Below are positions 4,901 to 8,483 of a stretch of DNA of 8,483 nucleotides, piece by piece (position 1 is the first letter of the stretch; every line of letters starts with the position of its first letter). Below the pieces are notes generated by a model, which saw only the letters and a program-made list of their open reading frames with translations, did no database searches and had not been told where the DNA came from. Source of the stretch: Candidatus Zixiibacteriota bacterium (lineage in GTDB: Bacteria > Zixibacteria > MSB-5A5 > SM1-73); the NCBI GenBank assembly GCA_023129805.1, contig JAGMBK010000082.1, positions 1 to 8,483 of the forward strand. The letters run 5' to 3'. A program made the translations under genes and the position numbers.

Positions 4901-6162
4901 TCCACCTTCGGATCGATGCTGACTGCGGCAACGGCCTGCGCAGTGATTTCGTTATGCACCACGTCTGCCCCCACAAAATCTCCGGTCAAGTATCTTCCTG
5001 ATCCGGTGGTCCCTACACCTAAAATATTTACTTTATCCCTAATTTCGTCTCCCACTATCTTCAAGCCACGTTTAACCGCGTCGATCGGTCTTCCCTCGGT
5101 CATAAGATAGATCCGTCCGATCACGTTTTTATCCTTATCGATCGCCACCACATTGGTGGATAGAGATCCCACATCAATTCCCAGAAAAGCATCGATTTTG
5201 TCTTCTTGGGGCACCTGATGTTTTTTGGTGATCTCAAAATATTTGTTTTCAGGAAAAGCAAAGACCAAGGGCTCTTTGCCTTTGTGCTCTTTTCTGCGGG
5301 AAGTTAAATATTCATTCAGCCGGTTTAAGCCCAGGAAGGGAATATCCTCTTTCTCTGTTCCCATGATAGACAGACCTGCTCCAATTGCTCCCATCTCCTT
5401 GTAGAATTGCGGAATTACCAACTCACCTTCAGAGAGTCCAAATACACTCTCAAAAGCCCTCCTCATCCCCAAATTGGCGGCAACACCGCCCTGAAAGGAG
5501 ATGGGTTTTTGGATCTTTTTACCTTTGACAATGGAGCCTTTGAAATTCCTCGCCATGGCAAAGCATAATCCAGCAACTATATCATAGTCCGGGGTGGCAA
5601 TCTGTTGAAGGTGAATCATATCCGATTTGGCAAAGACGCTGCATCTTCCAGCAATACGCGGGGGATTCTTTGATTTCAATGCCAGCTTTCCAAATTCATC
5701 CTCGATGGAGATCTTCAGACGGTTGGCTTGCTGATCCAAAAATGATCCGGTGCCAGCCGCACAAAGCATGTTCATGGAGAAGTCTTCCAGCACCGGAGTT
5801 TTGGAGCCTTCATCCCAGCGCAAAAGAATCAGCTTGGAATCCTCTCCTCCCATCTCAATTACGGTCCGGACCTCCGGACATAAAAGACCGGTGGCTTTTA
5901 CCTGGGCAATCACCTCGTTTACGAAGCTTCCCCCCAAGATGGAGTTTATCAGCTTTCCACCGGTGCCGGTGGTGGCTAAAGATTTTATATCTTCCGGATT
6001 GAATCGGTAGAAAAGATCCTCTAAGATGCCTTTTAGAGTAGGAAGTGGTTGCCCTGTAGATCTTTTGTAATAAGATCGAAGTATCTCCCCTTCAGATGAG
6101 AGAAGCACTACCTTCACGCTGACTGATCCTATATCAATACCTAAATAGAGATTCTTTTTCAT
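1906..6162 (-). CDS. Fused ATP-dependent acyl-CoA dehydratase activase / HgdB-like reductase (giant DCCP-type protein)
   Basis: An ATPase that passes single low-potential electrons to an iron-sulfur reductase, as in the 2-hydroxyacyl-CoA dehydratase/benzoyl-CoA reductase superfamily; cytoplasmic by sequence. From this start it has 1418 aa. Residues 6-268 and 326-580 are two BcrAD_BadFG activase domains of the actin/Hsp70 fold, each with a phosphate loop (LGIDIGS 7-13, LGIDVGS 327-333), CAAGTG and RC-VF cysteines (134/174; 450/490) and FQGGVA (223, 539). A Cys-rich linker follows (Cys607, 610, 614, 633). Residues 678-1000 match the DUF2229 type and 1012-1390 an HgdB-like type, with iron-sulfur cysteines. 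I chose ATG 6162 because homologs begin MKK just before the phosphate loop and GGAG (6169-6166) precedes it, though only 3 bases away. An ATG at 6198 would add 12 residues but lacks a well-placed ribosome site. Substrate unknown; no partner subunits nearby. Confident on family, not on reaction. Confidence 0.92.
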   Translation of the reverse strand: MKKNLYLGIDIGSVSVKVVLLSSEGEILRSYYKRSTGQPLPTLKGILEDLFYRFNPEDIKSLATTGTGGKLINSILGGSFVNEVIAQVKATGLLCPEVRTVIEMGGEDSKLILLRWDEGSKTPVLEDFSMNMLCAAGTGSFLDQQANRLKISIEDEFGKLALKSKNPPRIAGRCSVFAKSDMIHLQQIATPDYDIVAGLCFAMARNFKGSIVKGKKIQKPISFQGGVAANLGMRRAFESVFGLSEGELVIPQFYKEMGAIGAGLSIMGTEKEDIPFLGLNRLNEYLTSRRKEHKGKEPLVFAFPENKYFEITKKHQVPQEDKIDAFLGIDVGSLSTNVVAIDKDKNVIGRIYLMTEGRPIDAVKRGLKIVGDEIRDKVNILGVGTTGSGRYLTGDFVGADVVHNEITAQAVAAVSIDPKVDTIFEIGGQDSKYVSLQDGAVIDFEMNKVCAAGTGSFLQEQAEKLNINIEEEFGDLALKSKCPVNCGERCTVFMESDLVAHQQSGVPIEDLVAGLAYSIVYNYLNKVVGDKRVGEHIFFQGGVAWNKAVVAAFEKVTEKKITVPPHHDVTGAIGAAILAMEEYNGDKSNFKGFDLSEKEYSVSTFECPDCPNHCEIKEVKVEGEPSLFYGSRCEKYDTKRKPKRSNLPDLFKERERILFHIHKEFVTSNSDSTRREKKKIGIPRSLVFYELFPYWATFFEELGFEVVLSDPTNKRIIRQGVEQVLSETCFPVKVAHGHVLNLLEKKVDYILLPSLINMKKEDDHNTENYACPYVQSLPYVIKAAINIEDYPTRLLTFPVYFQLDRSILLRTLIKLGKELKIKKRQIEKALLKAEKCQEEFCRRLSLKGQDVLRGLKEDQKALVIVGRPYNTCDPDISLNLPKKLADLGVLAIPMDFLCHDPKIKTNHLPNMYWKYGQKILAASEILKNHKNLFGLYVTNFGCGPDSFIIHFFKKNLAGKPFLMIEMDEHSADAGVITRCEAFLDSLKKYQPPEEKRPPLPRYKVAASGNHRTLYIPYMCDHAFAFKAAMNACGQEAHVLEESDEDTLILGRKFTSGKECYPCILTTGDLLKFLKKPEIEPDKVAFFMPKANGPCRFGQYHNLHRVILDEMGYSNVPIISPDSDDSYSTVTNLDGNFRRLAWKGMVATDLLIKLLYQNRPYEKNKGETDRVYRRCLKQLSRTIASKGDIEEILSWAKEMFAKIEKETKERKPIIGVVGEIYIRSNRFSNNDLVRKIEALGGEAWVAGMAEWINYTSYMYKRQSLLERRYKEFAKGWVTDWVQRKKEHNLEKRLEGSILECHESSTDEVLELASPYLDQSFGGEAILSIGKAIDYINQGLSGVVNTMPFTCMPGTVVTAMSKKLREDFGNVPWLNLAYEGQEDANEITRLEAFMHQARDFQKRKSPKSSHHRELILKSKK

Positions 6163-6247
6163 TTTCTCCAAAGAGTTTGAATGAGGTTTCCAGTCCATTG
6201 AAAATTAGAGTTCGGGCATTCTCCTCTCTTGGTTAAAATTAAACTAA

Positions 6248-6276
6248 ATTATACAACTCCGATCTGGATTTGTAAA
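6248..6276 (-). promoter_or_regulatory. Sigma-70-type promoter of the fused activase/reductase gene
   Basis: On the - strand the -35 box TTTACA (6276-6271) and -10 box TATAAT (6253-6248) are separated by exactly 17 bases. The -10 is perfect consensus. An A-rich tract (CTAAAAAAATCC on that strand) just upstream of the -35 resembles an UP element. Transcription would start near 6241, giving a leader of about 80 bases to the ATG at 6162. Confidence 0.75.
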
Positions 6277-6312
6277 GGATTTTTTTAGAAAGTTCAAAAG
6301 AAGTTTGGTCGG

Positions 6313-6359
6313 CGGATGAAACGGAAGACACGGATTTTTATCTTTTCATCCGTTTAATC
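6313..6359 (-). repeat. Palindromic intergenic repeat, copy 2
   Basis: On the - strand this reads GATTAAACGGATGAAA (6359-6344), an 18-base spacer, TCCGTTTCATCCG (6325-6313). Both arms are identical to those of copy 1 at 1493-1538, while the spacer is unrelated. It sits upstream of the promoter of the large gene, so the two copies bracket that gene in inverted orientation. Confidence 0.75.
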
Positions 6360-6373
6360 TGTTGGGAAATTTA

Positions 6374-6387
6374 TTTTCAATTGAAAA
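6374..6387. promoter_or_regulatory. 14-bp perfect palindrome, possible operator
   Basis: TTTTCAATTGAAAA is a perfect 7+7 palindrome lying five bases before the predicted -35 box of the transporter gene. The position suits a repressor or activator site, but AT-rich palindromes of this size can arise by chance. Confidence 0.35.
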
Positions 6388-6392
6388 AATGT

Positions 6393-6420
6393 TTGCCAAA
6401 AGATTTTTAAATTGTATCTT
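6393..6420 (+). promoter_or_regulatory. Candidate sigma-70-type promoter of the EamA transporter
   Basis: TTGCCA (6393-6398), a 16-base spacer, and TATCTT (6415-6420). A second AT-rich hexamer TATAAA (6425-6430) lies just after it. A start near 6427 would put the hairpin at 6431-6461 at the very 5' end of the transcript. The match is moderate. Confidence 0.45.
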
Positions 6421-6430
6421 ATCTTATAAA

Positions 6431-6461
6431 GTTGTGGCAGAGGTTAAACCCCTGCCACAAC
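6431..6461 (+). promoter_or_regulatory. Leader hairpin upstream of the EamA transporter
   Basis: GTTGTGGCAG (6431-6440) and CTGCCACAAC (6452-6461) form a perfect 10-bp stem. Past one A-C mismatch, GGT/ACC of GGTTAAACC extends it. It lies just before the ribosome-binding site GAGG (6464-6467) of the ATG at 6477 and would be the first structure in the predicted transcript. It may be a 5' stabilising hairpin, a regulatory leader or a dispersed repeat; no T-run follows, so it is not a terminator. Confidence 0.6.
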
Positions 6462-6476
6462 TTGAGGATACCTCAT

Positions 6477-7364
6477 ATGCCCCTTGAAGCACTTGTGCTT
6501 ATTTTAATCTCAGCTTTACTTCAAGCCTCCTTGAATCTTTTGATAAAAGGAAGCGAAAGAAAAATTGCTTTTGTCGCCGGTGCATTTTTGATCAGTCTCA
6601 TACTCTATTTTCCTGTCTTCATCTGGGGGCGAAGCCTGTTGGCAGAAGAAACTCTCCCCAGCAATGTGTGGTCGTGGTTGGGTATTTTAGCCTGCGGAGG
6701 AACAGGCACCCTCTACTACATATTCATAGGAAACGCTTATGACAAAGGAGACCTCTCCGTGGTTTTTCCCATAGCTCGTAGCTTTGGACCAATATTCATA
6801 TTGATCTTTGCTTTGATTTTGTTGAAAGAAAAGGTGTCCTATCTAGGGCTTTTGGGTATTTTGATTACTGTATTCGGCTCTTATGTGATTCATCTTCCAT
6901 CTTTTTCGTTTTCCAATCTTACCTCACCTTTCAAAGCTCTTAAAAGCAAGCCTTTTCTCTTTTCCATCGGGGCGGGAGCGTGCACTGCCACATATTCGCT
7001 GATCAACAAAAAGAACCTGGAGATGGTGGAGCCGTTCACCCTGTATTATCTGATATTTGGTTTCATGACTTTATTTTTAGTGATCTCTCTTCTGCTAAAA
7101 AGGAAAGAGGATCAAATCAGAGAGGAATTCAAGCACAACCTAAAAGGTCTTTTCCTGATGGGACTTTTCGGCTTCATCAGCGCCCTTCTATTCCTGTATG
7201 CTTTACAAATGAGCAAGGTCAGTTACCTGGGGGCGGCAAGAAATATAAGCATAGTTTTTGGGGTGATTCTGGGGACCTTCTTTCTCCGTGAGGGATATGG
7301 AAGAATGCGATTCTTTGCCTCCCTTTTGATCTTTGCGGGGATATTGCTGCTTTCTGTGAGTTAA
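6477..7364 (+). CDS. EamA/DMT-family transporter, ten transmembrane helices
   Basis: A 295-residue inner-membrane permease of the drug/metabolite transporter superfamily. It has two EamA repeats of five helices, approximately at 4-23, 31-50, 65-85, 93-116, 119-140 and 158-177, 186-207, 222-242, 250-271, 276-294. Typical repeat signatures are DKGDLSVVFPIARSFGP (89-105) with LLKEKVSYLGLLGILI (115-130) in the first half, and YALQMSKVSYLGAARNISIVFG (241-262) with FLREGYGR (269-276) in the second. The length is normal for the family. I chose ATG 6477 because GAGG lies nine bases upstream and the protein then begins directly with helix 1; a TTG at 6432 would add 15 polar residues encoded by the leader hairpin. 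Family members export amino acids, nucleotides or metabolites, and the substrate cannot be told from sequence. It is transcribed away from the fused activase gene, with separate promoters. Confidence 0.9.
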   Translation: MPLEALVLILISALLQASLNLLIKGSERKIAFVAGAFLISLILYFPVFIWGRSLLAEETLPSNVWSWLGILACGGTGTLYYIFIGNAYDKGDLSVVFPIARSFGPIFILIFALILLKEKVSYLGLLGILITVFGSYVIHLPSFSFSNLTSPFKALKSKPFLFSIGAGACTATYSLINKKNLEMVEPFTLYYLIFGFMTLFLVISLLLKRKEDQIREEFKHNLKGLFLMGLFGFISALLFLYALQMSKVSYLGAARNISIVFGVILGTFFLREGYGRMRFFASLLIFAGILLLSVS

Positions 7365-7373
7365 ATTTAGGTG

Positions 7374-7409
7374 AAAGCCGGCACCTAACTTAAGTTAGGT
7401 GCTGGCTTT
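7374..7409. terminator. Long hairpin after the EamA gene, likely terminator
   Basis: Bases 7374-7391 pair with 7392-7409 as an almost perfect 18-bp palindrome (one G-T pair) centred on ACTTAAGT. It is flanked by AAA on the left and TTT on the right and begins ten bases after the stop codon. The T-run is short, so the termination call rests mostly on stem strength and position. Confidence 0.6.
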
Positions 7410-7641
7410 AAACACCCGCTTTTATCCTCTGATTGTCTTTTCAAGCTTCTTCATTCAAATGAATAGCTACGCAAACAGACTTTAAATCTTTCAAGGTCGA
7501 AGAATTTTCTATCCTTAGCTTCTTCTGCACAATTTTCTTTTCCATCCGAACAAATTTTGTGCGATACAAAGAACAAAAGAAGAATCGGCTTACAGAGGCG
7601 AATGTTCTAATTGCTTGATATTTATTTGGTTAGAGCATCCA
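7410..7641. other. Non-coding AT-rich stretch before the lipoprotein gene
   Basis: I find no credible gene here on either strand. It holds two weak dyads. One is GCACAA (7527-7532) with TTGTGC (7557-7562). The other is ATGTTCTAAT (7602-7611) with GTTAGAGCAT (7629-7638), which pairs over 10 bp with two G-T pairs and is centred near 7620. The latter is about 77 bases before the expected start of the downstream promoter, a plausible spot for an activator site. Confidence 0.4.
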
Positions 7642-7660
7642 GTTAATCTTAGATATTAAC
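7642..7660. promoter_or_regulatory. Inverted repeat GTTAAT-N7-ATTAAC, possible operator
   Basis: GTTAAT (7642-7647) and ATTAAC (7655-7660) are perfect complements separated by 7 bases, immediately upstream of the promoter elements at 7664-7691. Its centre is about 46 bases before the expected transcription start, so it could bind a regulator of the lipoprotein gene. Confidence 0.4.
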
Positions 7661-7663
7661 CAG

Positions 7664-7691
7664 TTGAGTTTGGCACAAGGCTTGCTATAAT
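7664..7691 (+). promoter_or_regulatory. Overlapping sigma-54-like and sigma-70-like promoters of the lipoprotein gene
   Basis: TTGGCACAAGGCTTGCT (7670-7686) fits the sigma-54 -24/-12 consensus at all fixed positions but one, with GG (7672-7673) and GC (7684-7685) separated by the required 10 bases. A consensus -10 box TATAAT (7686-7691) starts on the last base of that match, with TTGAGT (7664-7669) as a weak -35 at 16 bases. Both would start transcription near 7697-7700, leaving a leader of about 43 bases. Confidence 0.55.
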
Positions 7692-7741
7692 TATGGAATG
7701 GATAGTGAAGAAAGTTGATTGTATAGACATGGAGATGTAAA

Positions 7742-8483
7742 ATGAAAAAGGTTTTCCTAATTTTGATCCTTCTATTTGGGTCAGTTTTCATTTTCAGCGG
7801 TTGCGCGGATGAGGTGTATATAGTTCGCCCGGACTATACCCCGCCTTCGGTGCCCAAGGGACTTTATAGCGTTACAGCAGATGAGGCGGTGTATTTGTAC
7901 TGGTACGATAATGATGAGAAGGATTTCAAAGAATATCGTATATATAGGAGGGTGAACGGAGATGACTATTACTATCGAATCGCAATTACTAAAATAGCCG
8001 AATATGTGGACCGGGATGTGGAAAACGGGACCTCCTACTTCTATGCCGTGACCGCAAGGGACAGACATGGAAATGAGAGCGATTTTTCTGAAGTAGCTTA
8101 TGATACTCCCAGACCGGAGGGATTTGAGCGGATGTATGGTCGTTTTTACAAGCCCTCTCTTTCCGGCTTTGATTTCTCTGAGCCCGAGGTCTTGCACTGG
8201 CAGGATTCTCACGCAGATATTTATCTGGAATATGACGAAGAGTTGGAGACTTTCTTTTTGTGTAGGGCGAACGACCAGACGGACATTCAGGATTTTGGAT
8301 ATACAGATGACTTAGATGATGTGGACTGGTCACCCTTGAAAGGTTGGTCCAACCTCAGATGGGTGGAGGTCATAGTGGGACATTCCTACATAATCTGGAC
8401 CGCAAACGATCATTATGCTAAGCTCAGAGTAGAAGAAGTCGTTGGCGACACCAAGATATATTTTGACTGGGCGTATCAGATAG
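7742..8483 (+). CDS. Lipoprotein with one fibronectin type III domain (3' cut by window)
   Basis: The frame is open from the ATG to the window end, giving 247 residues so far and no stop. GGAG (7731-7734) lies seven bases before the ATG. Residues 1-20 are a lipoprotein signal peptide: two lysines, a hydrophobic core, and lipobox FSGC with Cys21 as the lipidated residue. The +2 residue is Ala, so outer-membrane sorting rather than inner-membrane retention is expected. Residues 34-122 form a fibronectin-III domain, with TPPSVPKGL at its start, EYRIYRR (64-70) mid-domain and TSYFYAVTARDRHGNES (98-114) near its end. Residues 123-247 are rich in acidic and aromatic residues, with VEVIVGHSYIIWT near the end; this region resembles C-terminal domains of lipoproteins in candidate phyla, but I cannot name it. 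A role in surface binding or display is inferred. The gene has its own promoter region and is separated from the transporter gene. Confidence 0.85.
   Translation, partial: MKKVFLILILLFGSVFIFSGCADEVYIVRPDYTPPSVPKGLYSVTADEAVYLYWYDNDEKDFKEYRIYRRVNGDDYYYRIAITKIAEYVDRDVENGTSYFYAVTARDRHGNESDFSEVAYDTPRPEGFERMYGRFYKPSLSGFDFSEPEVLHWQDSHADIYLEYDEELETFFLCRANDQTDIQDFGYTDDLDDVDWSPLKGWSNLRWVEVIVGHSYIIWTANDHYAKLRVEEVVGDTKIYFDWAYQI

Noticed and set aside
6199..6226. Leader mini-gene on the - strand: GAGGAG (6226-6221) followed by ATG CCC GAA CTC TAA before the large gene
   Set aside because: Four codons with no regulatory codon pattern and the ribosome site too close to the ATG. It is probably a chance ATG, and too far upstream to serve the ATG at 6198.
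1493..6359. Calling the activase gene a composite transposon
   Set aside because: No transposase, target-site duplication or insertion-sequence ends are visible. The flanking repeats are short and themselves palindromic, so only a hypothesis is reported.
6432..6476. TTG start at 6432 giving the EamA transporter 15 more residues
   Set aside because: The extension is encoded by the palindromic leader and is polar, while ATG 6477 has a good ribosome site and starts directly with the first membrane helix.
7781..8333. Two overlapping open frames on the - strand opposite the lipoprotein
   Set aside because: The + strand frame has a signal peptide, lipobox, fibronectin-III domain and ribosome site. 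The - strand frames have none of these and are reverse-strand shadows.

Overview
The window looks like chromosomal sequence from an uncultivated, probably anaerobic or facultatively anaerobic bacterium. The NADH-quinone oxidoreductase end, the oxygen-sensitive type of activase/reductase, and a lipoprotein with one fibronectin-III domain would fit lineages such as the FCB group or similar candidate phyla. That placement rests on general resemblance only and is a weak inference. Five protein-coding genes are visible, two of them cut by the window edges. I see no tRNA, rRNA, CRISPR array or transposase.

Layout: (1) 1-653, + strand, the 3' end of nuoN (proton-pumping membrane subunit of complex I). 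(2) 718-1263, + strand, a small helix-hairpin-helix protein related to DNA glycosylases but without the usual catalytic lysine. (3) 1264-1905, a 640-bp non-coding block packed with at least eleven hairpins, several two-tiered or nested, including a + strand terminator and the terminator of the next gene. (4) 1906-6162, - strand, a giant fused ATP-dependent activase/reductase of the 2-hydroxyacyl-CoA dehydratase / benzoyl-CoA reductase superfamily, with a near-consensus promoter at 6248-6276. (5) 6163-6476, a divergent intergenic region with promoters for both flanking genes and a second copy of a palindromic repeat also found at 1493-1538. (6) 6477-7364, + strand, a ten-helix EamA-type transporter with a strong hairpin in its leader and another after its stop. 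(7) 7410-7741, a non-coding stretch that ends in overlapping sigma-54-like and sigma-70-like promoters. (8) 7742-8483, + strand, the start of a lipoprotein with one fibronectin-III domain.

The genes do not form one pathway operon. The fused activase/reductase stands alone with its own promoter and terminator, and no separate dehydratase subunits are present here. The most unusual points are its apparent internal doubling (two activase domains plus two HgdB-like halves, each half with three matching cysteines), the nested-palindrome block beside its stop codon, and the sigma-54-like promoter of the lipoprotein.
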